A DNA stretch of 64,000 nt from Kamptonema formosum PCC 6407 (GTDB lineage: Bacteria > Cyanobacteriota > Cyanobacteriia > Cyanobacteriales > Microcoleaceae): NCBI RefSeq assembly GCF_000332155.1, contig NZ_KB235903.1:363315-427314 (forward strand), given 5' to 3'. Position numbers and translations under genes: made by a program. Below, one piece after another: positions 1-9,309 of this stretch. The notes below the pieces were generated by a model, which saw only the letters and a program-made list of their open reading frames with translations, was not told the DNA's origin and ran no database searches. The stretch's first letter is position 1; each line of letters starts with the position of its first letter.

Positions 1-184
1 GTCTCAGCCATCGAGAGCTAGGAGATTGCCTCGGCCACCCACCTGTAGGAATTGCTGCCAACTGCCAAGAACCATTCGGTAACGATACCTCTAACACAAC
101 TGGATTTTGCTCGAAAAACCGCCCATCCCCGTAAAATACCGCTCCTTTCGCCCCTAACCCGTCCTGGCCTCGGAGAGCGTACTG
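1..184 (-). pseudogene. CHASE-type sensor domain fragment, runs off window edge
   Basis: On the minus strand one frame reads QYALRGQDGLGAKGAVFYGD, then FFEQNPVVLEVSLPNGSWQL and AAIPTGGWP, and stays open to base 1. This resembles the C-terminal half of the extracellular CHASE domain of cyanobacterial sensor kinases and cyclases (a DGLGAKGAVFFG block and a LPxGSWQLAAIP block); that match is from memory of the family. The fragment is in a different frame from the mutM start upstream, and its own 5' part is replaced by low-complexity sequence, so as it stands it cannot be a normal gene. The rest of the protein, if any, lies left of the window. Confidence 0.6.
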
Positions 185-365
185 TAGGGGAGATGGGGGA
201 GGATGGGGGAGGATGGGGGAAGAGTGGGGGAGGATGGGGGAGGAGTGGGGGAGGAGTGGGGGAAGATTTATCTCCCCCTGCTCCCCCACTCCCCTGCTCC
301 CCTGCTCCCCTGCTCCCCTGCTCCCCTGCTCCCCTGCTCCCCATCTCCCCCTCTCCCCCGCTCCC
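185..365. repeat. Octamer-type low-complexity repeat, GGGAGCAG/CTGCTCCC and variants
   Basis: About 180 bp of purine-rich sequence on the minus strand built from 8-bp units close to GGGAGCAG, followed by GGGGGAGGAT-like units seen on the plus strand. On the minus strand it is read as Gly-Ser-Arg-Gly-Ala-Gly-Glu-Gln repeats continuing the mutM frame. It separates the mutM 5' part from the CHASE fragment and is the likely site of recombination or of a misassembly. Related tracts lie inside two other genes, near 50010-50070 and 55680-55770. Confidence 0.85.
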
Positions 366-563
366 CAACTCAGCCAGGAGATATTTACCCCGTCTATGCC
401 AGCGAGCGATCGCTTTCCCCTGCAACCCTGCTAAAAAATCCCTAGCAAAAAATGGGCTGGCGATCGTGTTCTCTAGCAACACATCGCCACCCAATATTTC
501 TAAACCCAGGGTCAGTTGATTTAGACCCCGGCAAATGGTTTCAACTTCAGGCAGTTCTGGCAC
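366..563 (-). pseudogene. mutM: Formamidopyrimidine-DNA glycosylase (MutM/Fpg), N-terminal part only
   Basis: The first 66 codons read MPELPEVETICRGL and continue through RRGKYLLAEL, the hallmark Fpg N-terminus in which the processed Pro2 is the catalytic nucleophile and Glu3 assists in excising oxidised purines such as 8-oxoguanine. The start is GTG at 561-563, three bases after the psaE stop; psaE-mutM adjacency is common in cyanobacteria. After residue 66 the frame enters an octamer repeat and then non-MutM sequence, ending at a stop near base 18. The helix-two-turn-helix and zinc finger of the usual roughly 280-residue protein are missing. It is either broken by recombination at the repeat or a misassembly. 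Confidence 0.85.
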
Positions 564-566
564 AAC

Positions 567-941
567 TTAACGCTGTTCAGTTCCTTGGTTGGGTGCCCCT
601 TCGACACTGGTGGGAACTTCAGCTCCCGGAGCGCTTTTATCTGTAGTTTTTGGCTGCTGGGGTGCGCCGCCACTCCCTGTCTTGCGAGTACCGGGTTCGA
701 TGGTGGTTTGCTTGCCACCGGAAGCTGCCGTCGATTTTCCCTTAGCCTTGGGCCCTGAAACTTCGACCACTTCGCCTGTTGCGAAGTTGTTGGTATTGAC
801 ACCGGCATAATTTACGGTGTTAAAGCGAACGATAACGGGGTATTTAATGCCACTTTGGTCTATAGAGGCAACAGTACCTAGTTCCTGAAACCAGTAGGAC
901 TCTTTGCGAAGAATACGAACTTGAGAACCACGTTGAACCAT
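567..941 (-). CDS. psaE: Photosystem I reaction centre subunit IV (PsaE) with long C-terminal extension
   Basis: PsaE is a stromal-side SH3-like subunit of photosystem I that helps dock ferredoxin and supports cyclic electron flow. The N-terminal 65 residues ([18 protein letters not shown] and [17 protein letters not shown]) match the family closely. The usual protein is about 70-75 residues; this one has 124, with a roughly 55-residue tail rich in Gly, Pro, Thr, Ala and Lys that looks disordered. An AAGGAA ribosome site lies upstream of the ATG. The gene is followed after three bases by the mutM start. Confidence 0.96.
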   Translation of the reverse strand: MVQRGSQVRILRKESYWFQELGTVASIDQSGIKYPVIVRFNTVNYAGVNTNNFATGEVVEVSGPKAKGKSTAASGGKQTTIEPGTRKTGSGGAPQQPKTTDKSAPGAEVPTSVEGAPNQGTEQR

Positions 942-1272
942 GAGCTTTTTTTCCTTATGTAACGAATAAACGGATAAAGCTATTTGTTTTTCATTTTAGG
1001 ATTGCGCGGTTCACTTTCAAACGGACGCTGCGGCGTTTGTATATATAAGTTTACATTTGAGAGTCATGACTGGTGGCTGGGTACAATGCCTTCGGCTGAC
1101 TTCGCCTACGCCACTTGTCAGCAGTCCCAAGTCGGACTCAGCCTCTAGAGCCGCGATCGGGCTTAAAACATTGCGATCGACAGCCTATATGACTTTATGT
1201 ATTACTTTTTTTGACCCAGATTCGGCATCCTCAAGCGATCGCCCTCCCAAAAAAAGAGCGATCGCCATCAAA
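942..1272. other. Intergenic stretch between psaE and clpB
   Basis: 331 bases holding the presumed psaE promoter and 5' leader (minus strand; AT-rich TTATATATAC near 1036-1046) and a few GCGATCGC-type motifs. Open frames here are short overlaps with clpB in other frames. I see no further gene. Confidence 0.5.
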
Positions 1273-3885
1273 TTACTTAGTTGCCAACAAATCGGCCGCC
1301 AACCGCTTAAACGCCAACCTTTCATTCTCGATATCGACAAAAATCGTATCGCCATCGCTGAAATCTCCCCGCAAAATGCTCTTCGCAATTTGCGTTTCCA
1401 ACTCGCGCTGAATTGCTCGTTTTAAAGGACGCGCACCGTAAACAGGATCGTAACCTACTTCTGCCAAGAAATCGAGAGCAGAATCAGACAATTTGATCGA
1501 CATCTTGCGATCTGCTAACCGTTTATCTAAACGACCAATTTGCAACTTCACAATCTGCCGCAATTCCTGCTTACTCAATCCCTGAAAAATGATCGTCTCA
1601 TCAATCCGGTTGAGAAATTCTGGGCGGAAAGTACCGCGCATCGCCTCCATCACCCGACTACGCATTTCTTCATCATCTCCTCCCACATCTAAAATGTATT
1701 GAGAGCCAACATTAGAGGTCATAATAATCACAGCATTCTTAAAGTCTACCGTGTGACCTTGCGCGTCAGTAACGCGGCCATCATCCAGAATTTGCAGCAT
1801 GATATTAAACACATCCGGGTGAGCTTTTTCGATTTCATCGAATAGAATCACCGCGTAAGGACGGCGGCGGATTGCCTCAGTTAATTGTCCACCTTCATCA
1901 TAGCCAACATAGCCCGGAGGCGCACCAATCAACCGAGAAACCGCGTGTTTCTCCATGTACTCAGACATATCAATTCGCACCATTGCATCTTCGGTATCGA
2001 ACAGATAAGCTGCCAAAGCTTTCGCTAATTCTGTCTTACCAACACCCGTCGGGCCGAGGAAAATAAAACTAGCAACAGGACGATTCGGATCGGCTAAACC
2101 GGCGCGCGATCGCTGAATTGCATCTGCAACAGCAGTCACCGCTTCATCTTGTCCGATTACCCGCTTGTGCAGTTCATCTTCCAAGTGCAAAAGTTTCTGC
2201 ATTTCCGACTCTACCAACTTGCTGATCGGAATTCCCGTCCACTTAGAAATAATCTCCGCAATGTCGGATTCCGTAACTTCTTCCCGCAGCAAAGTTTGAC
2301 CCGTAGTTTGAGTCGCCGTCAGTTTAGTTTCTGCCTCTTCTAATTGCTTTTGCAACTCAGTTAAAGTGCCATATTTCAACTCAGCAGCACGGTTAAGATT
2401 ATATTCTCGTTCTGCTTGCTGAATTTCAATATTTACCTTATCAATCTGTTCTTTGATCTTCTGAATATTGCCTAGAACGCCTTTTTCAGCTTGCCATTGT
2501 CCATTCAGCGCACTTTGTTGTTCTTTAAAATTAGCTAGGTCTTTTTCTAGCCTTTCTAAGCGTTCGATCGAAGCGGGAGCACTTTCTTTTTGCAATGACA
2601 GTCTCTCCATTTCTAGCTGCAAAATCTTACGATCGATTTCGTCTAGTTCTTCCGGCTTAGAAGTAATCTCCATTTTCAATTTAGCGGCTGCTTCATCCAC
2701 TAAGTCAATGGCTTTATCTGGCAGAAAGCGATCGCTAATATATCGAGTAGATAAAGTGGCTGCTGCTACTAAAGCACTGTCGGAAATTTTCACGCCATGA
2801 TGTACTTCATAACGCTCCTTCAAACCCCGCAGAATCGAAATAGTATCTTCCACTGTAGGTTGATCTACGTAAACCTGTTGGAAGCGACGCTCTAAAGCAG
2901 CATCTTTTTCAATATACTTGCGGTATTCATCCAGCGTAGTTGCACCGATACAGCGCAATTCACCTCTCGCTAACATCGGTTTCAGCAAGTTGCCAGCATC
3001 CATCGCCCCTTGAGTTGCACCTGCACCGACAACGGTATGAATTTCATCAATAAATAGAATAATTAAACCCTTGGAATCGGTGACTTCTTTGAGTACAGCT
3101 TTTAAGCGTTCTTCAAATTCTCCTCTGAATTTGGCACCAGCAATTAAAGCCCCCATATCTAAAGCAATTAATCGCCGATCTTTAAGAGATTGAGGCACAT
3201 CTCCGGCAATAATTCGCTGAGCCAAGCCTTCTGCGATCGCAGTTTTACCTACCCCTGGTTCGCCAATTAAAACGGGATTATTTTTCGTGCGGCGGCTCAA
3301 AATCTGAATCGTGCGACGAATCTCGTCATCTCTACCAATCACCGGATCGAGTTTACCTTCCCGCGCAAATTCAGTTAAGTCTCTGCCATATTTTTCCAAG
3401 GATTCATATTTAACTTCTGGATTTTGATCGGTCACTTTTTGGTTCCCCCGGACTTGGGCAATTATTTCTTTTAGCTTGGCTTCATCTAGTTTAAATTCTT
3501 GAAATAAACTTTTGCCAAAGCGGTCATCTTGAGGATAAGCTAGCACCAAATGCTCAATCGAAATGAATTCATCTTCATACTCTTTTCGATGGGCTTCAGC
3601 TCGGTCTAGTAAAGTGTCCAAGCTGCGGCCGAGATAGACAGAAGCTCCACTTCCCGATATTTTAGGCTGGCGGTTAATGAATTCTTCAGTCCGATCTTGT
3701 AGCTGGCGCACGTTAATACCAGCTTTAGTGAAGAGGCTGTTAGCTAATCCGTCTTGTTCTAGCAAAGCTTTCATTAAGTGTTCGCTTTCGAGCTGCTGTT
3801 GTTGGCTTTGCTTAACAATATCTGGGGTGCGGGCGATCGCTTCCCAGGCTTTTTCTGTAAATTGATTTGGGTTACTCGGCTGCAT
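1273..3885 (-). CDS. clpB: ATP-dependent disaggregase ClpB (ClpB1-like)
   Basis: Hsp100 chaperone that, with DnaK, pulls polypeptides out of aggregates in the cytoplasm. The order is normal: N-domain (1-150), first AAA+ module with Walker A GEPGVGKT and Walker B FIDEIHT, the coiled-coil M-domain (about 400-530, Glu/Lys/Leu-rich), second AAA+ module with [15 protein letters not shown] and [12 protein letters not shown], and the C-terminal D2 small domain. Length 870 is typical. The N-terminus ([18 protein letters not shown]) is like the heat-inducible cyanobacterial ClpB1 rather than ClpB2. No ClpP-binding loop is evident. I looked for a CIRCE-type inverted repeat upstream and saw none. Confidence 0.97.
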   Translation of the reverse strand: MQPSNPNQFTEKAWEAIARTPDIVKQSQQQQLESEHLMKALLEQDGLANSLFTKAGINVRQLQDRTEEFINRQPKISGSGASVYLGRSLDTLLDRAEAHRKEYEDEFISIEHLVLAYPQDDRFGKSLFQEFKLDEAKLKEIIAQVRGNQKVTDQNPEVKYESLEKYGRDLTEFAREGKLDPVIGRDDEIRRTIQILSRRTKNNPVLIGEPGVGKTAIAEGLAQRIIAGDVPQSLKDRRLIALDMGALIAGAKFRGEFEERLKAVLKEVTDSKGLIILFIDEIHTVVGAGATQGAMDAGNLLKPMLARGELRCIGATTLDEYRKYIEKDAALERRFQQVYVDQPTVEDTISILRGLKERYEVHHGVKISDSALVAAATLSTRYISDRFLPDKAIDLVDEAAAKLKMEITSKPEELDEIDRKILQLEMERLSLQKESAPASIERLERLEKDLANFKEQQSALNGQWQAEKGVLGNIQKIKEQIDKVNIEIQQAEREYNLNRAAELKYGTLTELQKQLEEAETKLTATQTTGQTLLREEVTESDIAEIISKWTGIPISKLVESEMQKLLHLEDELHKRVIGQDEAVTAVADAIQRSRAGLADPNRPVASFIFLGPTGVGKTELAKALAAYLFDTEDAMVRIDMSEYMEKHAVSRLIGAPPGYVGYDEGGQLTEAIRRRPYAVILFDEIEKAHPDVFNIMLQILDDGRVTDAQGHTVDFKNAVIIMTSNVGSQYILDVGGDDEEMRSRVMEAMRGTFRPEFLNRIDETIIFQGLSKQELRQIVKLQIGRLDKRLADRKMSIKLSDSALDFLAEVGYDPVYGARPLKRAIQRELETQIAKSILRGDFSDGDTIFVDIENERLAFKRLAADLLATK

Positions 3886-3998
3886 TTTTCGCTACCTCGC
3901 CTTGATATTACTTTATAATTTTAAAATTATTGTAGACAGCCACTAGCGATCGCCTAGATCGGTGTTCACCCCTGACTATTGGCGTATATCCGTCCTTC

Positions 3999-5723
3999 TC
4001 ACATACTTACCCGTTCCGGGAGGCGAACCGTAAAAGTCGAACCGCGTTCCACTTCACTTTCTACTGCGATCTCGCCGCCTAAAATTTGGCACAAACGCTG
4101 GCTAATTGTCAGCCCTAAACCAGTCCCGCCGTACTTGCGCGTAGTCGATGCGTCTGCTTGAGTAAAAGGTTTAAAAATATGTTGCAACTGCTCCTCAGTC
4201 ATGCCAATTCCAGTATCGCTCACGCGAAAAATTAAGACTTGAGAGTTAGAATTTAAAGCTGGGGGATATTCCTGTTTATATTTCTTATTTTTACTCTTAA
4301 ATTTATCATTTTTAATTCTTTCGATGCTAAGAGTAATCACACCTTTTTCTGTGAATTTAGCCGCGTTACTGAGCAAATTAAGTAGTATCTGCCGCACCTT
4401 CGGCTGGTCAGCATACATAGTACCAACATCACCGTTAATTTGCATTGCCAAAGTATTACCTTTTTTCTCTACTAGCGGTTGAGCCGTAGTCACAACTTCT
4501 TCAATCATATTAGCAATATCAAAATTTTCTAAATAAAGAGTGACATGACCTGCTTCTATCTTAGAAATATCGAGAATATCACTGATCATGTCCAGCAAAT
4601 GCTTGCCCGCAGTTTGAATTCTTTCCAAATCCGGTAGAAAATCTTCATAACCCTCATCTTGGGCATCTTCTTGCAGCATTTCACTGTAGTTAATAATCGC
4701 ATTTAAAGGCGTGCGAAGTTCGTGACTCATGTTAGCCAAAAATGCACTTTTAGAGCGGTTCGCTGCTTCGGCAGCAATTTTTGCTTCTTGCAATTCTTCT
4801 GTATACTCCCCTACCCGCAAAATTAATTCGTTGAGCGCTATTGCTAACTGCCCAACTTCATCGGAAGTCGTGATCGGTACTTGCAAGTCAAAATTTGATT
4901 CTTCACTCACTTGCTGAGCGATTTTTGTGGTAGCTTCCAAGGGACGAGCAATCGCTTTGCTAGTATAGATTGCTAACATCGCTGCGATCGCAGCAGATAA
5001 TGTTAAACTACTAATAAGAATTATCGTTCCTAGCGTCTCGGCTCGCTCATAAGATTTCAATGCCCGATCTGCCTTAACACGAAAGTTCTTCGCAAGGTTA
5101 GCTGACTGTTGCAAAAAGTCATTCAATTTTAAAGTAGATTCGTTGCTAGCAAAACTATTCAAACTCTGCTTAGCGCTTTGCAGTTCTTTGGGTTTTAAAT
5201 TAGATGATTTTAGCTTTACTAATAACTTCTCTACCTGCTGCGAATAAGCTTTAACTTTCTGTACATATATCTCTGTCAAATCCTTAAACTGATTGTACTC
5301 TTTTTGAATCTGTGGATCTGAAGGATCTGGTAAAGACTGAACTTGCTCTAGCAGTTGAGTCATCTCAGCAGCGCGAGACAGAAATTCAGAGCTTTCCTGC
5401 ACAAAAAGTTGAGGCGTTGCCAGTAAGCTAGGCAGCTCTTTTTTATAAATTCTTAACTCCCAGAGCGTACTACTGAGGCTGGTTAGAATTTCAGCTTTTT
5501 CTCTGTCTGTAGCTAATTGTTCCCTAACTTGCTGTTTGTAATATCCTTCAATACCCCTTCCCGTCAAAGTACCGAGAATGGCAATACCAATGACTAGGGC
5601 ATACCCGCAGCCAATTTTTTGCCTGATACCTAAGCGGTTGAACAGACGGTTTAACCCATTTTGAGCAGGGTTTTGAGGTGAGTTTTGCGAGTTTGAGGTT
5701 AAAGGCATCGGCAAGGTACTCAT
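3999..5723 (-). CDS. HAMP-domain sensor histidine kinase
   Basis: Two-component sensor. A first membrane helix ([17 protein letters not shown]) is followed by a roughly 170-residue helical sensor region and a second membrane helix ([20 protein letters not shown]). Then come HAMP ([14 protein letters not shown]), HisKA with the phospho-acceptor in [18 protein letters not shown], and HATPase_c with N box [10 protein letters not shown]1 DTGIGM, F box FKPF and G2 GGTGLGL. An upstream ATG at 5820-5822 would add 33 residues encoded by a dispersed repeat (two PEHPS units), so I prefer the ATG at 5721-5723 ([12 protein letters not shown]). No response regulator is adjacent, so its partner is unknown. 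Confidence 0.93.
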   Translation of the reverse strand: MSTLPMPLTSNSQNSPQNPAQNGLNRLFNRLGIRQKIGCGYALVIGIAILGTLTGRGIEGYYKQQVREQLATDREKAEILTSLSSTLWELRIYKKELPSLLATPQLFVQESSEFLSRAAEMTQLLEQVQSLPDPSDPQIQKEYNQFKDLTEIYVQKVKAYSQQVEKLLVKLKSSNLKPKELQSAKQSLNSFASNESTLKLNDFLQQSANLAKNFRVKADRALKSYERAETLGTIILISSLTLSAAIAAMLAIYTSKAIARPLEATTKIAQQVSEESNFDLQVPITTSDEVGQLAIALNELILRVGEYTEELQEAKIAAEAANRSKSAFLANMSHELRTPLNAIINYSEMLQEDAQDEGYEDFLPDLERIQTAGKHLLDMISDILDISKIEAGHVTLYLENFDIANMIEEVVTTAQPLVEKKGNTLAMQINGDVGTMYADQPKVRQILLNLLSNAAKFTEKGVITLSIERIKNDKFKSKNKKYKQEYPPALNSNSQVLIFRVSDTGIGMTEEQLQHIFKPFTQADASTTRKYGGTGLGLTISQRLCQILGGEIAVESEVERGSTFTVRLPERVSM

Positions 5724-5744
5724 CAACCAGAAAGGTAATATATA

Positions 5745-5866
5745 GCTAGGATGCTCAGGGCTAGGATGCTCAGGGCTAGGGGAAGAAAGGAAGAAGGGAA
5801 TATAATCAGCGGGCTTCAGCAATAAGAGAGTGTCTTAAACGCCTTGGCGATTGCTATATATATTGT
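5745..5866 (-). repeat. Composite heptamer-headed dispersed repeat, copy 1
   Basis: In plus-strand reading: GGGCTAGGATGCTCAGGGCTAGGGG, an A/G-rich link with GGGAATATAATCAG, a TTCAG block and the tail GTGTCTTAAACGCCTTGGCG ATTGCTAT. Copies with the same order of blocks lie near 33130, 35640, 39700, 57030 and 58930. This copy covers the start region of the histidine kinase gene. Confidence 0.7.
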
Positions 5867-6033
5867 AAATGATGACAGCGTAACGGTAAAGATAATCTAT
5901 AATTTAACCTCTGTTCTACATAGCTATGGGGTCTTTGCAAAGTTCCACTTCCGGCTCTGCTTGACTGCTTGCAATTCTACCCTCTTTAACTTAAGATTCT
6001 CTCTAGTATCTCTAATATTTTCTGCATAGCTGA

Positions 6034-7833
6034 TTAGTCGATGTGAATTGGCTTGTTTGAGGTTTCATTCTTGAGCTGTTCCCAGTTAGCGGTTAAAAAA
6101 TCCAGAGCTTTTTTGAAATAAATCTTGCTTTTTGAGCTAAAAATTGTACTGTTTAAATCTACTCGATCGAGTTTTTCTTGTATTTGCAAACGATAGTCGT
6201 CATCATGTATCAGCTTTAATATCAAGTAAATATACTCTTCTGAAGTTTGAGCAATTAACTCTGATAAACCAACAGTTTGGAGCATTTGAGAACCAATTCG
6301 GTTGTACCATTTGTCTCCCTCCAAGGTGACAGTAGGTTGTCTCAAGTATAAGCTGTCAGCAACAGTATTACAACCGCCAAAATGACAGGCTTCAATACAA
6401 ATATCTCCCTCTTCCATGAGGGCCATATATTCGCCGTAGGGTTTAGCTGGAATCAGTTCCACACAATCTTTACCTAAGATAGATTCTAAATCTGTAGCGA
6501 AGGGGAGGAAATCATTTTTTCTGGTCAATGCACCCCCAGAAAAAAATCTAAAACCAATCTTTTTATCAGACTTTGCTATTATTTCTTTTAAAGAACAGAC
6601 TAAGTTATAATTTACTTTCTGGGCATACCAAGGACAATTAACGATCAATTCCTGGCGATTTTTCTTGATGTTTTTAATTTGATAGTGAGGTTGATTGTGG
6701 ATAGCTCCAAATCCTGGTAATAGCACTAATCTCTCTGAATAGTTTGCTTCTGCACCTTGGGGAATTTCTACATCCGCTCCGCTAATATAATAATCTATTT
6801 CCGAGCCGAAGGTGCTCACAGAATGACCGAGGCCGCAAATCTGAATGGGAGCAATCCTTAAATTAGATAAAAAAATGCTTTCTACAGTCATACCGATATC
6901 GGGATAAAAAACTGCGGCAAAATCATTTTCTCGGATAGCATCTATATTTAAATAACCGTCTTTAGCATAAACATATCTAATTTCTTTGAAGAATCCAATA
7001 TCGAGATTATTTCTAATCTCGCCCAGATGGACTAAAGTTAATTCATAGTCATTTTTTAAAGACTCAATAAACTCAGAGAGAATGCGGTAGACTGAATGCT
7101 GAGAAAACCACAGAGAAGTGATTACAGCTATTTTTTTAGGCTTGGGATTATTGTTAATCTGTGCAGTGGTTGCAAAGGGGCTATTTTTAATAGATTGGTT
7201 GATTCTATTTTTGATTTCGCGGTCGCGATCGCCATCTATATAACTGGCTCCAAAGTAGATATCATCTATATTATAAAAATCAGTTAATTTGTCATCTGTA
7301 TATGTGATGTGTTCCCTAAGATTTTGGTAAGCTTCCTTGTTAATAACCCCAGAGCGGTAACTCTCACAAAAGCAAGAATACCAAAGACAAGCTAATTGAG
7401 GATTGGCATTAAACAACGCTTGCTTGTCAAAGTTGACTGTATTTCTAGCTGAGTACAAGCTTAATAACTTAGCAAAATTGCGGGGTTGATCGTTTAAAAT
7501 TTGTAAGTACGCATCTGTTGTTTTAAAGCTAGAAATGGCTACCAAATTAGAAATCGTGAGATTATGTTTAATAAATAGATTGACGTGGCGATCGCTGAGA
7601 ATATATTCCGGTTGAGTAAATAAGTACAAAAAGTTTTTGACAAAAACATTGATAAAATAGCGCAAACTAAGATCTAAACTATAGTAAGTTTTATTATGAA
7701 AATGTTCTAGAACTCGCAGGAATATTTCTGAAAGCTGGTCATATTCTTGATGGCGATAGAGTTCCAGCAGCTCTCTAGGATTAATTTGGGGATTATTTAT
7801 AAATTCGGAATAATTCATCATTCTCGTTTTCAA
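6034..7833 (-). CDS. GT41-family glycosyltransferase, HMW1C/SPINDLY-like
   Basis: Cytoplasmic GT-B enzyme of the GT41 group, which includes O-GlcNAc transferases and the bacterial HMW1C N-glucosyltransferases. An all-helical N-terminal half (about 1-230) is followed by a Rossmann half starting KKIAVITSLWFSQHSVYRIL. The donor-site region shows FYPDIGM, RIAPIQICGLGHSVSTFGSE, and the late block CIEACHFGGCNTVADSLYL with QPTVTLEGDKWYNRIGSQML. Length 599 and the lack of TPR repeats fit HMW1C (about 620 residues) better than OGT. HMW1C enzymes put glucose on Asn of adhesins; no adhesin gene is adjacent, so the substrate here is unknown. Confidence 0.8.
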   Translation of the reverse strand: MKTRMMNYSEFINNPQINPRELLELYRHQEYDQLSEIFLRVLEHFHNKTYYSLDLSLRYFINVFVKNFLYLFTQPEYILSDRHVNLFIKHNLTISNLVAISSFKTTDAYLQILNDQPRNFAKLLSLYSARNTVNFDKQALFNANPQLACLWYSCFCESYRSGVINKEAYQNLREHITYTDDKLTDFYNIDDIYFGASYIDGDRDREIKNRINQSIKNSPFATTAQINNNPKPKKIAVITSLWFSQHSVYRILSEFIESLKNDYELTLVHLGEIRNNLDIGFFKEIRYVYAKDGYLNIDAIRENDFAAVFYPDIGMTVESIFLSNLRIAPIQICGLGHSVSTFGSEIDYYISGADVEIPQGAEANYSERLVLLPGFGAIHNQPHYQIKNIKKNRQELIVNCPWYAQKVNYNLVCSLKEIIAKSDKKIGFRFFSGGALTRKNDFLPFATDLESILGKDCVELIPAKPYGEYMALMEEGDICIEACHFGGCNTVADSLYLRQPTVTLEGDKWYNRIGSQMLQTVGLSELIAQTSEEYIYLILKLIHDDDYRLQIQEKLDRVDLNSTIFSSKSKIYFKKALDFLTANWEQLKNETSNKPIHID

Positions 7834-7853
7834 ACTAGCGACTACTTTTTTAA

Positions 7854-7871
7854 CCCCCCAATTAAGGGGGG
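7854..7871. terminator. Six-bp GC hairpin between two minus-strand genes
   Basis: CCCCCC-AATTAA-GGGGGG lies just after the 7888-8409 gene on the minus strand. There is an A tract rather than a U tract after the stem on that strand, so terminator function is uncertain. Confidence 0.3.
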
Positions 7872-7887
7872 TCAGTAATTCCGAGTT

Positions 7888-8409
7888 TTATTGACACATT
7901 TGAAATTGTGCCAATTCCGCAGGAATCTTAGAAGCATTAGGTACATTAGCACTGCTAGGAGCAAAAATTCCCATCCCAAAGTTACAGCCTTTAGTAGTAG
8001 TACATTCCCCCGGTTTTGCCCCGATTTGATATTCGCTTTCAGATGGGGGAGTAAAAGTGATAACCGGGAGGCTATCTACAGTTTCACTGGTAGCGATTAC
8101 CTGGCCGCTCATATCTTTAAGAGCCAAGTTTAAACCCTTGCAATTTTCATCGCAAGTGCCGACAAAAGTATACTGAATATCAGGATAGAGAGTTGCTCTA
8201 AAAGGGGTTTCAACTTGCTGGCGAACTTTCCCTAAGAGTGGCAAAAAGACCAGCTTATTGCCCTTTCCTTTTTGCTGAGCCACCTCATTTTTTAGCCGAC
8301 AGATAACAGTATTTTGCTCTTTGGTTAGTTGTTGAGCAACGGCAGTTCCTACTACTGTTGCACCGAGTAGAAGAGCGATTCCCGAAAGAACTAGATGTTT
8401 GATCTTCAT
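7888..8409 (-). CDS. Exported protein of unknown function
   Basis: A signal peptide is clear: MKIKHLVLSGIALLLG, a hydrophobic core and an AVAQQ cleavage site near residue 25. The mature part of about 148 residues has six cysteines (VICRL, GTCDENC, GECTTTKGC, FQMC), suggesting disulfides in the periplasm or outside the cell. The middle reads like a beta-rich fold (FRATLYPDIQYTFVGTC, VITFTPPSESEYQIG). I do not recognise the family. It lies between the GT41 gene and the nuclease lipoprotein on the same strand, but gaps of 54 and 99 bases do not prove an operon. Confidence 0.75.
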   Translation of the reverse strand: MKIKHLVLSGIALLLGATVVGTAVAQQLTKEQNTVICRLKNEVAQQKGKGNKLVFLPLLGKVRQQVETPFRATLYPDIQYTFVGTCDENCKGLNLALKDMSGQVIATSETVDSLPVITFTPPSESEYQIGAKPGECTTTKGCNFGMGIFAPSSANVPNASKIPAELAQFQMCQ

Positions 8410-8508
8410 TGATGTTACCTTGATTGCATCGAGTTACCAGGAGCGTACCACATCTTTTGACTGCTATTGCTCTGTGGAGAGAAACTTTTTTAGCTTCTAG
8501 TAGTTTAA

Positions 8509-9081
8509 TCATTTGCTGTTGCGTCGAAACTCCCAGGCTGGCACAAACTTGGAATCTCCCCAAAGGCCGCGTCGGCTTTTCTTGGCTTCGGCTTCGGCTT
8601 TTTGAACAATATCTGCACTGGGACAGTTTTTCAGATAGGGACGGTAGACCATTGCTAATCCTTCGCGCAGTAAAACTTCCTGAGTAAAGGTGCCATCAGG
8701 TAAGCGAACTTCGCTTACTTTGCGACCGTAGCGGTCAGTATCGGTTACAGTTAAAACAACGCGATCGCCTCCTTTTTTAACTAACTGCTGCATTCTTTGC
8801 TGTGCTTTTAATCCCCACATAAATTGATTTTTATCGATGGCTTTTGTACTCTGTCTTTCCCTTTGAGAATGGGGAATTTCTGGTGCGTCTACGCAGGCAA
8901 AGCGTACTGTTATATCTTTATCTTTAGCACCAATTACGGTAATAGTATCGCCATCACTGACGCGCTTTACGGGATAATTGTTGGGGCCTACAGTTGGTTG
9001 GCAGCCCATTAATAAGAAGATGGCGGTAAGTATACTTAAGCCTGCGATTGCTGGGCGATTTCCAATTTTAATTTTGCTCAT
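8509..9081 (-). CDS. Thermonuclease-like (SNase) lipoprotein
   Basis: Staphylococcal-nuclease fold enzyme that would cut nucleic acids at the cell surface or periplasm with calcium. The N-terminus is a lipoprotein signal with lipobox LLMGC (Cys near 27). The SNase core follows: VKRVSDGDTITV, VRFACVDAPEIP, DTDRYGRKVSEVRL, VLLREGLAMVY and a RRGLWG end, including the active-site Arg of the RFACVDAPE block, the Asp pair and the YGR arginine. Length 190 is typical. The start has MSKIKIGNRPA before the hydrophobic stretch. Confidence 0.92.
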   Translation of the reverse strand: MSKIKIGNRPAIAGLSILTAIFLLMGCQPTVGPNNYPVKRVSDGDTITVIGAKDKDITVRFACVDAPEIPHSQRERQSTKAIDKNQFMWGLKAQQRMQQLVKKGGDRVVLTVTDTDRYGRKVSEVRLPDGTFTQEVLLREGLAMVYRPYLKNCPSADIVQKAEAEAKKSRRGLWGDSKFVPAWEFRRNSK

Positions 9082-9149
9082 TTTTATGGTAATTTTTCCT
9101 GCTTGTTAATCTGTGGTGATGGCATCTAGCACTTGTTCAATATTACTCT

Positions 9150-9199
9150 GTAACGCCGCCTTCTAGGCGGTATCTTCACCGCCTAGAAGGCGGCGTTAC
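9150..9199. repeat. Perfect 22-bp inverted repeat hairpin
   Basis: GTAACGCCGCCTTCTAGGCGGT (9150-9171) and its exact reverse complement (9178-9199) flank a 6-base loop. There is no U tract, and the sequence itself contains a smaller palindrome, so it looks like a dispersed cyanobacterial palindrome rather than a terminator. Weakly similar GCCGCC-containing palindromes occur at 12433 and 13816. Confidence 0.8.
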
Positions 9200-9232
9200 G
9201 GATATATCGCATCCTGACGATTCTTACCGTCC

Positions 9233-9275
9233 CAAAAAATTAGGGTAATCCCGGAACCCGGAATTACCCTAATTT
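9233..9275 (-). terminator. Rho-independent terminator of ftsH
   Basis: On the minus strand a 16-bp stem (ATTAGGGTAATTCCGG pairing with its near-perfect complement, one mismatch) is followed directly by a T run, 35 bases past the ftsH stop. Confidence 0.8.
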
Positions 9276-9309
9276 AAGATTCTAGATGCGATCGCGAATC
9301 TAAAATTGA

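Noticed and set aside
1057-1425. 122-codon plus-strand frame at the 3' end of clpB
   Set aside because: Most of it is the reverse strand of clpB; the remainder has no motif.
5724-5822. Upstream start of the histidine kinase adding 33 residues
   Set aside because: The added codons come from the dispersed GGGCTA-type repeat and contain duplicated PEHPS; the inner ATG at 5723 is more likely.
9150-9199. Perfect inverted repeat as a terminator
   Set aside because: No U tract on either strand, and a better terminator lies at 9233-9275; treated as a dispersed palindrome.
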